A stretch of DNA of 64,000 bases from Bradyrhizobium zhanjiangense (GTDB lineage: Bacteria; Pseudomonadota; Alphaproteobacteria; Rhizobiales; Xanthobacteraceae). Positions 25,402-32,532 of this stretch are shown in pieces (within the stretch, counting starts at the first letter, position 1; each line of letters begins with the position of its first letter). Made by a program: the position numbers and the translations under genes. The notes under the pieces were generated by a model. That model was not told the DNA's origin. It made no database searches and was given only the letters and a program-made list of their open reading frames with translations. The DNA lies in NCBI RefSeq assembly GCF_004114935.1, contig NZ_CP022221.1, positions 3,059,001 to 3,123,000 of the forward strand, read 5' to 3'.

Positions 25402-26626
25402 GCTGCTGATCTGCTCGCTCGTCACGATCCTGCCGGACTACCTCTACCGTCGCTACGCCCAGGGCAAACGCTTCGGCAAGGAGATCACCTTCTTCTCGAT
25501 CTGGTACGAGCTGCGCTGGGGCATCACCGCCTGCCTGATGCTGACGGTATCGCTGATCACGATGATCTTCTATTTCCATCCGTCCACTTCGTCGGCGGCT
25601 CTCTATTTCCGCACCGTGCCCATCCTGCCCGAAGGCTCGGGCCGCGTGGCGGAGGTCAAGGTCGGCTTCACTGCGCCGGTCAAGAAGGGCGATGTGCTGT
25701 TCACGCTGGACGCCTCGAAGCAGCGGGCCGCCTACGAGACAGCGAAGCGAAAGGTTGCCGAGGTCGACGCCGCCATGCAGACTGCGCAGGCCGACGTGGT
25801 CAAGGCCGAGGCGCAGATCGGCGAGGCGAAAGCCAACTACCAGCAGGCCAAGGACGAACTCGAGGTCAAGAGCGAGCTTCAGCGTCGCAATCCCGGCATC
25901 GTCCCGCAGCGTGATATCGACAAGCTCCAGGTCCTGGTTGACCAGCGCCAGTCCGGCATCGATGCCGCAACGGCCGCGAAGCAATCGGCGTCCTTGCAGG
26001 TCTCCACCCTGCTGCCGGCACAGAAGGCCAGTGCGGAGGCCGCGCTCGACCAGGCCCAGGTCGATCTCGACAAGACCCTCGTGCGCGCCGGCGTCGATGG
26101 GCGGGTCGAGCAGTTCCTGGTTCGCCCCGGCGACGTTGTCAATCAGCTGATGCGCCCCGCCGGCGTTCTCGTTCCCGAAGGTGCTGGCCGCAAGGCGCTT
26201 CAGGCCGGTTTCGGCCAGATCGAGGCGCAGGTGATGAAGGAAGGCATGGTGGCGGAAGCAACCTGCATCTCGAAGCCATGGGTGATCATCCCGATGGTGA
26301 TCACGACGGTGCAGGACTACATCGCTGCCGGACAGTTCCGATCCGGCGAGCAGCTGATCGATCCACAGAACGCCGTCCGTCCCGGCACCATCCTGGTGTT
26401 TCTGGAGCCGCTTTACAAAGGCGGCCTGGATGGGGTCACACCCGGCAGCAGCTGCATCGTCAATGCCTACACCAGCAATCACGAGGAAATCTCGGCCAAG
26501 GACACTCCGACCAGCCGGAAGATCGCGCTGCACGTCGTGGACGGCGTCGGCCTCGTACACGCGCTGCTGCTGCGTATCCAGGCGCTGTTGCTGCCGATCC
26601 AGACACTTGTGCTGAGCGGTCATTGA
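25394..26626 (+). CDS. HlyD/EmrA-type membrane fusion protein
   Basis: A 410-residue periplasmic adaptor. Two N-terminal membrane stretches (residues about 1-17 and 42-62) are followed by a lipoyl-like half (GSGRVAEVKVGFTAPVKKGDVLFTLD), a long alpha-helical hairpin rich in Ala/Gln/Lys (about 105-230), and the second lipoyl half (TLVRAGVDGRVEQFLVRPGDVV). It bridges inner and outer membranes in export or resistance systems. No ABC or MFS pump is adjacent, and only the small membrane protein upstream is linked, so the transported compound is unknown. Confidence 0.88.
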   Translation: MLELLICSLVTILPDYLYRRYAQGKRFGKEITFFSIWYELRWGITACLMLTVSLITMIFYFHPSTSSAALYFRTVPILPEGSGRVAEVKVGFTAPVKKGDVLFTLDASKQRAAYETAKRKVAEVDAAMQTAQADVVKAEAQIGEAKANYQQAKDELEVKSELQRRNPGIVPQRDIDKLQVLVDQRQSGIDAATAAKQSASLQVSTLLPAQKASAEAALDQAQVDLDKTLVRAGVDGRVEQFLVRPGDVVNQLMRPAGVLVPEGAGRKALQAGFGQIEAQVMKEGMVAEATCISKPWVIIPMVITTVQDYIAAGQFRSGEQLIDPQNAVRPGTILVFLEPLYKGGLDGVTPGSSCIVNAYTSNHEEISAKDTPTSRKIALHVVDGVGLVHALLLRIQALLLPIQTLVLSGH

Positions 26627-26689
26627 GCGGGATCTGATCGCGTCGTCGGGCCTGTCCGCGCACCGCAATTCCCGCTAGAATTAACCGCA

Positions 26690-28615
26690 ATGCAGCCGTT
26701 GGAGGCCGCGGGAACGGAGCTGAGCGGGCGGATGTCCAGTGTTTCGGTCAGGTCGTGGCCGGGCGCGGCCGCGTTGTTATGCCTAGGCCTGTTCGTCGCC
26801 CTGTGCCTGTCGCCCGAGCGGGCCGGGGCCGTCGAGCGAAGTCTGCGCGGCGAGCTCAAGCGCGTGCTGGTGTTGCATTCCTTCGGTCGCGAGTTTCGGC
26901 CGTGGAGTGAGTATGCGCGTGACATCAAGGCCGAACTGGAGCGGCAATCGCCCTGGCCGCTCGATATCCAGGAGCACGCGCTGCTCACCGCGCGCTTCAA
27001 CAATCCTGGTCCCGAGGCGCCTTTCGTCGAGTACCTGCACTCGCTGTACCAGGGGGGCGATGCCGACATCGTGTTGAGCATCGGCGCGCCTGCCGCCCGG
27101 TTTGCGCAGAAATACCGCGCCAGACTGTTCCCCCACACGCCGTTGATTCTCTCTGCAGTCGAGCATCGACTGATCAATCGCGCCGATCTCGGCGACAACG
27201 ATGTCGTCGTGGCGATCCGGAACGATTTCGTGGCGGCATTCGACAACATCCTTCAGGTTCTGCCGGACACCAAGTCGGTTGCGGTCGTCATCGGTGCCTC
27301 GCCGCTCGAGAAGTTTTGGCTAGAGGAGGTGAAGCGGGAGCTGAAATCTTTCGGCGAGCGGGTAGAGCTCGTCTGGTATTCGGATTTGTCATTCGAGGAA
27401 ATATTGAAACGCGCATCAAAGCTCCCGCCGCACACTGTGCTGTTTTGGGGCCTGATGTCGGTCGATGCGGCTGGGGTCGTCCACGAGAGCGATATCGCCT
27501 TGCGCAGCCTGCACGCAGTCGCGAATGCTCCGATCTTCTCCTACCAGGAGCCGTTCTTCGGTAACAGCACGGTCGGTGGGCCGATGCATTTGATTGCGGA
27601 CACGAGTTCGAGGACCGTCACCGCCGCGCTCGGCGTTCTCGGCGGCGCGAAACCAGCGAGCATCCATTATGAGCCGATCGGCTTCGCTGCGCCGAGATAT
27701 GATTGGCGGGAATTGCAGCGCTGGGGCATCAGCGAGAGTCGTTTGCCTCCCGGCAGCCAGATCCTGTTTCGCGAGCCGAACATCTGGGTGCGCTATCGTT
27801 GGCAGATGTTGATGATCGCGGCGGTATTCCTGGTACAGGCAGGTCTCATCAGCGGATTGCTGCACGAGCGTCGCCGCCGCCGCGTCGCCGAAGTGGAATC
27901 GCGCCAGCGGCTTACCGAGCTGGCCCACGTCAATCGCTATTCGACTGTCGGCGAGCTCACGACCTCGATTGCCCATGAATTGAACCAGCCGCTCGGCTCT
28001 ATCCTGACTAATGCCGAGACGGCGGAGCTCATGCTCAAGGCCACTTCGCCGGACATCAACGAGATTCGTCAGATTCTTGCCGACATCAGGCGTGACGATC
28101 AACGTGCAAGCGAGGTGATCCGCAGGCTGCGCAGCGTTCTGAGAAAGACGCCGTTTGAGGTCAAGGACATCGAGCTCAACGATACGGTCCGCGAAGCGAT
28201 CGGCCTTGTGAAGGCCGTCGCCGACGGACGCCGGATTACGCTGATCTATATGCCTGTGCTTGCCCATCTGCACGTCAAGGGAGATCCGGTCCAGCTTCAG
28301 CAGGTTGTTCTCAACCTGATCATCAACGCGATGGATGCGATCTCCGATGCGGACACCGGAAAGCGCGAGGTCAGCGTTTCAACCCTCCGTGCCGGCAATC
28401 AAGCCGAGATCAGGATCACCGATACGGGACCCGGAATAGCCGTCTCCGATCTCGCAAACGTCTTCGATCCATTCTTCACGACCAAGCCGCAAGGCATGGG
28501 CATGGGACTCGCGATCGCCCGAACCATCATCGAGGCCCACCACGGCGCAATTGTCGCGGCGAACCAGCTCTTCGGAGGAGCCCTGTTCACGATCCGGCTT
28601 CCGATCACCCGCTGA
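26690..28615 (+). CDS. Sensor histidine kinase with periplasmic ABC-substrate-binding-like domain
   Basis: A 641-residue membrane kinase. After a signal-like helix (about 25-47) comes a periplasmic domain of about 310 residues resembling the ABC_sub_bind (PF04392) fold, then a second membrane helix (about 375-395, MLMIAAVFLVQAGLISGLL), a HisKA helix with phospho-acceptor His429 in SIAHELNQPLGSI, and an HATPase domain (NLIINAMDA, DTGPGI, FDPFFTTK, GMGLAIAR). The C-terminus is like FixL/DctB kinases. The start may instead be ATG 26732. No response regulator is adjacent. Confidence 0.88.
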   Translation: MQPLEAAGTELSGRMSSVSVRSWPGAAALLCLGLFVALCLSPERAGAVERSLRGELKRVLVLHSFGREFRPWSEYARDIKAELERQSPWPLDIQEHALLTARFNNPGPEAPFVEYLHSLYQGGDADIVLSIGAPAARFAQKYRARLFPHTPLILSAVEHRLINRADLGDNDVVVAIRNDFVAAFDNILQVLPDTKSVAVVIGASPLEKFWLEEVKRELKSFGERVELVWYSDLSFEEILKRASKLPPHTVLFWGLMSVDAAGVVHESDIALRSLHAVANAPIFSYQEPFFGNSTVGGPMHLIADTSSRTVTAALGVLGGAKPASIHYEPIGFAAPRYDWRELQRWGISESRLPPGSQILFREPNIWVRYRWQMLMIAAVFLVQAGLISGLLHERRRRRVAEVESRQRLTELAHVNRYSTVGELTTSIAHELNQPLGSILTNAETAELMLKATSPDINEIRQILADIRRDDQRASEVIRRLRSVLRKTPFEVKDIELNDTVREAIGLVKAVADGRRITLIYMPVLAHLHVKGDPVQLQQVVLNLIINAMDAISDADTGKREVSVSTLRAGNQAEIRITDTGPGIAVSDLANVFDPFFTTKPQGMGMGLAIARTIIEAHHGAIVAANQLFGGALFTIRLPITR

Positions 28616-28732
28616 CAGGCGGTATTTGATGATCATGCCTTTGGATCGGTGGGGGAAAGTCGTCCTGGCCTAAAATCTGGGGCGCATGATCGTGCGTCCT
28701 CGCGCTGCAGCAGCCGCGACGAACTCGTTTCG

Positions 28733-28746
28733 TTGATCTCGATCAA
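28733..28746. promoter_or_regulatory. FNR/FixK-type box
   Basis: TTGATCTCGATCAA is centred about 64 bp upstream of the DUF3300 gene start at 28803 and would control that gene and the two coupled genes after it. Confidence 0.8.
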
Positions 28747-28802
28747 CAAACGCCTGGGCTCCGGCTTGATCTTCCCACGTTGGAAGTCTGAGGGAGGATG
28801 TG

Positions 28803-30476
28803 ATGTTTCGCTGCGGCACGACCCTGATGGCGCTTGCGCTCCTCATGGCGACTGCGGTCGCTGCAACGGCGCAGACCACAACGACACCTGCAGCCCCAAA
28901 TCCGCAGGCGCAGCCGGCGAGCCAGCCCGCGCCGTCGGCCGAGCTCCTTAAGCCTGAGCAGCTTGAAGCCTTGGTTGCGCCGATCGCGCTCTATCCCGAC
29001 GAGCTGCTGGCCAATGTGCTGGCGGCCTCAACTTATCCGCTGGAGGTGGTGCAGGCCGACCGCTGGCTGAAGGAGCGCAAGCAGCTCAAGGGTGATGCGC
29101 TGAAGACGGAGGTGGACAAGCAGGGCTGGGACGACAGCGTCAAGGCGCTGACCAGTACCGCCGACGTGTTGACCATGATGAGCGACCAGCTCGACTGGAC
29201 CAAGAAACTCGGCGACGCCTTTCTCGCGCAGCAACCCGATGTGATGGACGCGATTCAGCGCCTGCGCACCAAGGCCTATGACAACAAGAAGCTGGTCACG
29301 ACCAAGCAGCAGAAGGTCAGTGTCCAGTCCCAGGAAGGCAAGCAGGTTGTCGTGATCCAGCAGGCCGATCCGTCGGCGATGTACGTGCCGTATTACGATC
29401 CGGCGACGGTCTACGGCACCTGGCCCTATGCCGAGTATCCGCCGTACTATTGGGGCTATCCGTCCTATATCGGCGCCGGCATGGTTGCGGCCGGAATCGC
29501 CTTCGGCACCGCTTGGGCGATCGGACGCTGGGGCAATTACTGGGGCGGCGGCTGCAACTGGGGCAACCGCAACGTCTACGTCAACCATCGCACCACCAAC
29601 ATCGGCAATGGCTGGCAGCACAATCCGGTGCATCGCCAGGGCGTTCGCTACAATAACACCAATGTTCAGCAGCGCTTCGGCAACAACAATCTGAAGGCTG
29701 GCGTGTCGGACCGGATGGATTTCCGCGGTCGTGACGGCAATCAGGTGCTGCGACCGAATCAAGGTGCGGGAGATCGGGCGGGCGACCGTGCCGGTGATCG
29801 TGGGGGTCCGGGTGATCGCGCAGGTGACCGTGCGGGCAACCGCGGCGATCGGCCCGGCGGTGGCGATCGCGCTGGGGCCGCGGATCGTGCCAAGGGCGGC
29901 GGCGACCGGGCCAAGGGCGCAAACAAGGGCGGCGGCGATCGCGCCAGGGCTGCGAACCGTGCCGGCGGCGGTGCTGCCGCCAACCGTGGCGGTGGCGGCA
30001 ACCGCGGCGGGGCAATGAACGTTTCGTCGGCCCGATCGGCGGCCGCGGCATCGGCGCGCGGGCGTTCGAGTATGGCAAGCATGCCGCGCGGTGGCGGCGG
30101 CGGTGGCTTTGCTGGGCGGGGCGGTGGTGGCGGAATGGCCATGCATGGTGGAGGCGGTTTCCGTGGTGGAGGCGGAGGAGGCGGCTTCCGCGGCGGTGGC
30201 GGCGGCCGGCGCTCCGATATCGCGCTGAAGCACGACGTTGTCCTGCTCGGTCAGCTCTCAAACGGCCTCGGCTACTATCGCTTCAGCTACATCGGCAGCG
30301 ACAAGGCCTATGTCGGCGTGATGGCGCAGGAGGTCGAGCAGGTGATGCCTGCCGCTGTGACCCGTGGCAGCGATGGATATCTGCGTGTCCATTACGAAAA
30401 ACTCGGGCTGACATTCCGCAGCTATGCTGAATGGCTCGCCGGCGGCGCGAAGATTCCCGTGGAGGTGACGCCATGA
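28803..30476 (+). CDS. DUF3300 protein with a C-terminal S74-type intramolecular chaperone domain
   Basis: A 557-residue exported protein. There is a signal peptide (about 1-22), then a DUF3300 domain (about 45-270: LVAPIALYPDELLANVLAAS, VPYYDPATVYGTWPY), then a long Gly/Arg/Asp/Ala-rich region of GDRA repeats and GGGG tracts (about 320-465), and a C-terminal domain reading RRSDIALKHDV, GVMAQEV and GYLRVHYEKLGL. The last is the tail-spike/endosialidase chaperone (peptidase S74) pattern with its conserved Ser and Lys. ATG 28803 is favoured by GGGAGG. An envelope or surface structure role is inferred. Confidence 0.85.
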   Translation: MFRCGTTLMALALLMATAVAATAQTTTTPAAPNPQAQPASQPAPSAELLKPEQLEALVAPIALYPDELLANVLAASTYPLEVVQADRWLKERKQLKGDALKTEVDKQGWDDSVKALTSTADVLTMMSDQLDWTKKLGDAFLAQQPDVMDAIQRLRTKAYDNKKLVTTKQQKVSVQSQEGKQVVVIQQADPSAMYVPYYDPATVYGTWPYAEYPPYYWGYPSYIGAGMVAAGIAFGTAWAIGRWGNYWGGGCNWGNRNVYVNHRTTNIGNGWQHNPVHRQGVRYNNTNVQQRFGNNNLKAGVSDRMDFRGRDGNQVLRPNQGAGDRAGDRAGDRGGPGDRAGDRAGNRGDRPGGGDRAGAADRAKGGGDRAKGANKGGGDRARAANRAGGGAAANRGGGGNRGGAMNVSSARSAAAASARGRSSMASMPRGGGGGGFAGRGGGGGMAMHGGGGFRGGGGGGGFRGGGGGRRSDIALKHDVVLLGQLSNGLGYYRFSYIGSDKAYVGVMAQEVEQVMPAAVTRGSDGYLRVHYEKLGLTFRSYAEWLAGGAKIPVEVTP

Positions 30477-31390
30477 CGGGCCTGAAATCGTTCCGCCGCG
30501 CGGTGCTGCCGGGCATCATGGCGCTGGCTCTGCTTGGCTCTGCGTCACAGGCACAGCAATCCTATAAGACGCCGGAGGACGCGGCGGCTGCGCTTGCGGC
30601 CGCGGTCAAGAGCGGACCAAGCGACATTCTGAAGGTGCTTGGGCGCGCTGCCGAAGACATCGTCGCCTCCGGCGACGAGATCGCCGACAATGACATCCGT
30701 CAGCGCTTCTCGTCGATGTATGACGCCAAGCACGGCATCAAGGCCGAGGGCAACAAGACTGCGACCCTGATGCTGGGGCCGGACGATTTCCCGTTCCCGA
30801 TTCCGCTGGTCAACACCAGGACGGGCTGGGAGTTCGACACCGACGAGGGACGGATCGAGGTGCTGCGCCGTCGCATCGGCCGCAACGAGCTCGACGCAAT
30901 CCAGACCGCGCTCGCCTTTGTCGACGCGCAGAACGAATATGCCGACAAGGACCGCGGCGAGGGCGCCGGCGTCTATGCGCAGCGCATCGTCTCATCGCCC
31001 GGCAAGAAGGACGGCCTGTTCTGGCGCGACGACAGCGACCCGAGCCCGCTCGGCGCGCTGGCGGCCGAAGCCTCGAAGGAGGGGTATCGCGCGGGCGATG
31101 TCGGACCCGAGCCCTATCACGGCTATTACTTTCGCATCCTCAAGGGGCAGGGGCGGGATGCACCCGGCGGCGCGCTCAACTACGTCGTCAAGGGCAAGAT
31201 GATCGGCGGCTTCGCCTTGATCGCCTGGCCTGCGGAGTACGGCAATTCGGGCGTGATGACCTTTCTGGTCAACCATGCCGGCACCGTTTACCAGAAGGAT
31301 CTCGGCAAGCGCACGGCCTTCATTGCCGAGCGGACCACGTTGTTCGATCCCGACGAGACCTGGAAGAAGGTCGATGCCCAAAAACCGTGA
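30473..31390 (+). CDS. DUF2950 family exported protein
   Basis: A 305-residue protein with a signal peptide (about 1-27) and the DUF2950 pattern: a FxTPEDAAAALAAAVKSG-like start, NEYADKDRGEG, GVYAQRI, PYHGYYFRIL and YGNSGVMTFLVNHAG. The family often accompanies DUF3300 proteins but has no known activity. Its ATG overlaps the DUF3300 stop, so the two are translationally coupled. It overlaps the next gene by 17 bases. Confidence 0.88.
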   Translation: MTGLKSFRRAVLPGIMALALLGSASQAQQSYKTPEDAAAALAAAVKSGPSDILKVLGRAAEDIVASGDEIADNDIRQRFSSMYDAKHGIKAEGNKTATLMLGPDDFPFPIPLVNTRTGWEFDTDEGRIEVLRRRIGRNELDAIQTALAFVDAQNEYADKDRGEGAGVYAQRIVSSPGKKDGLFWRDDSDPSPLGALAAEASKEGYRAGDVGPEPYHGYYFRILKGQGRDAPGGALNYVVKGKMIGGFALIAWPAEYGNSGVMTFLVNHAGTVYQKDLGKRTAFIAERTTLFDPDETWKKVDAQKP

Positions 31391-31832
31391 ATGGCGCCGG
31401 CGCGCATTTCGCCTGATCGCGCTCCTGCTGCTGGCAGTCGGGCTAACCATGCCGGCGACGCCGTCCTTCGCGCAAGCGGCCGGTCATGTCAGAGTCAAGA
31501 TCGTCAAGGCGGGCCTCCTGGTCGGCGGTGGCGCCGGCAACGGCGTGCTGACGTACCGCGGTAAGACCTATCCGTTCAAGATCAGCGGCCTGAGTTTCGG
31601 CATCACGGTCGGCGCCACGGTCGGCCGTCTCGACGGCTGGGCCTCGGGCATCCGCGAGGTCAGTGACTTCGCCGGCACCTATAGCTCCGTCGGTGGAGGT
31701 TTTGCGCTGGTCGGCGGCGTCAGCGGCGTTCACCTCCGCAACGAAAAGGGCGTGACGATGGTGCTGCAAGGCCCGAAGGCGGGACTCGAGCTGGCGGCCA
31801 ATATCAGTCAGATCACGATCGCCTTGAGATGA
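31374..31832 (+). CDS. Exported YSC84/SYLF-like protein, second paralogue
   Basis: A 152-residue secreted protein (signal peptide to about residue 34). Its VKAGLLVGGGAGNGVLTYRGKTYPF segment and the following ISGLSFGITVG segment match the protein at 23061 closely. Both end in a short beta segment with ITIRLK or ITIALR. The start overlaps the end of the DUF2950 gene, so it is part of the DUF3300 transcript. The paired presence in two boxes' operons suggests a shared envelope function under low oxygen, still unknown. Confidence 0.8.
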   Translation: MPKNREWRRRAFRLIALLLLAVGLTMPATPSFAQAAGHVRVKIVKAGLLVGGGAGNGVLTYRGKTYPFKISGLSFGITVGATVGRLDGWASGIREVSDFAGTYSSVGGGFALVGGVSGVHLRNEKGVTMVLQGPKAGLELAANISQITIALR

Positions 31833-31835
31833 AGC

Positions 31836-32420
31836 TCAAGCCGGACGCGCGGACCCAAGCGTGAGAGTCAGGCGTACTGTCCTCGGATCATCGCTTCTCG
31901 CAGGCTTGAAGCCTGACTTCGCGAACACGCTGCGCATGGGCGCGTTGTCGGACAGAACCTCGGCCGTAAGCTCTTGCATCCCATGCTCTTGCGCGATGTC
32001 GATGAGGTGCCGCAGCAGCAGGGAGCCAATCCCGCGGCCTTGCCAGGCATCCACCACGACGAAGGCCATCTCGGCCCGTCCGGGATCTGTGACAACATAT
32101 CGCCCGCCGCCGATGATGGTGAGACGACCCTGTTCTTCGACGAGGGCGGCCAGCGCAACGTGATTGCTGAAGTCCACGTCCATGAAGAAGGCGCGTTCCT
32201 TCTCCGAGAAGTATCGCTTCATGACGAAGAACCGGCTCTGGAGCGAGCTCGACCCGGTGCGCTCGATGGCAGCAAGCATATCCGCCTCGTCGCTCGCTCG
32301 AAGCGCGCGGATCTGGACCGGAGTTCCGTCCTTCAGTACGGCTTGCGCGCTGTAACTTGCGATTTGTGACATGCCGATATCGTCCGGCGAAATCAGCTCG
32401 TCAAGTGAGCCGCGTCTCAT
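31836..32420 (-). CDS. GNAT family N-acetyltransferase
   Basis: A GNAT-fold protein of up to 194 residues with the acetyl-CoA motif VDAWQGRGIGSLLLRHLIDIA and the motif B segment LTAEVLSDNAPMRSVFAKSGFK. It resembles the acetyltransferase domain of protein-acetylating Pat enzymes, but only the GNAT domain is present. The start may be ATG 32372 (MSQIAS), which leaves normal spacing from the FNR/FixK box at 32465. From 32420 the leader would be very short. Divergent from the Pta-AckA genes, it might respond to acetyl-phosphate metabolism. Confidence 0.82.
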   Translation of the reverse strand: MRRGSLDELISPDDIGMSQIASYSAQAVLKDGTPVQIRALRASDEADMLAAIERTGSSSLQSRFFVMKRYFSEKERAFFMDVDFSNHVALAALVEEQGRLTIIGGGRYVVTDPGRAEMAFVVVDAWQGRGIGSLLLRHLIDIAQEHGMQELTAEVLSDNAPMRSVFAKSGFKPARSDDPRTVRLTLTLGSARPA

Positions 32421-32464
32421 GAACTCGATTGCAGGATAAGAGTCCTTCGAGCGTGCAGATCATC

Positions 32465-32478
32465 TTGACCTAGATCAA
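32465..32478. promoter_or_regulatory. FNR/FixK-type box between GNAT and DUF3141 genes
   Basis: TTGACCTAGATCAA, identical to the box at 9926, is centred about 62 bp upstream of the DUF3141 gene (32533) and 52 or 100 bp from the GNAT gene, depending on its start. Confidence 0.78.
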
Positions 32479-32532
32479 CGTTCGTCCTTGCCCGGCGCCG
32501 TCAATTGTCGAACCCGACAAAGAGGTCGAAAC

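Noticed and set aside
29760..30200. Short tandem repeats that might suggest a CRISPR-like or satellite array
   Set aside because: The repeats keep the reading frame of the DUF3300 protein (GDRA, GGGG units) and vary in length, with no spacers. They are coding low-complexity sequence.
29028..30233. Long minus-strand frames opposite the DUF3300 gene, rich in Ala/Thr/Arg
   Set aside because: They mirror the GDRA and Gly-rich repeats of the real gene and have no independent support.
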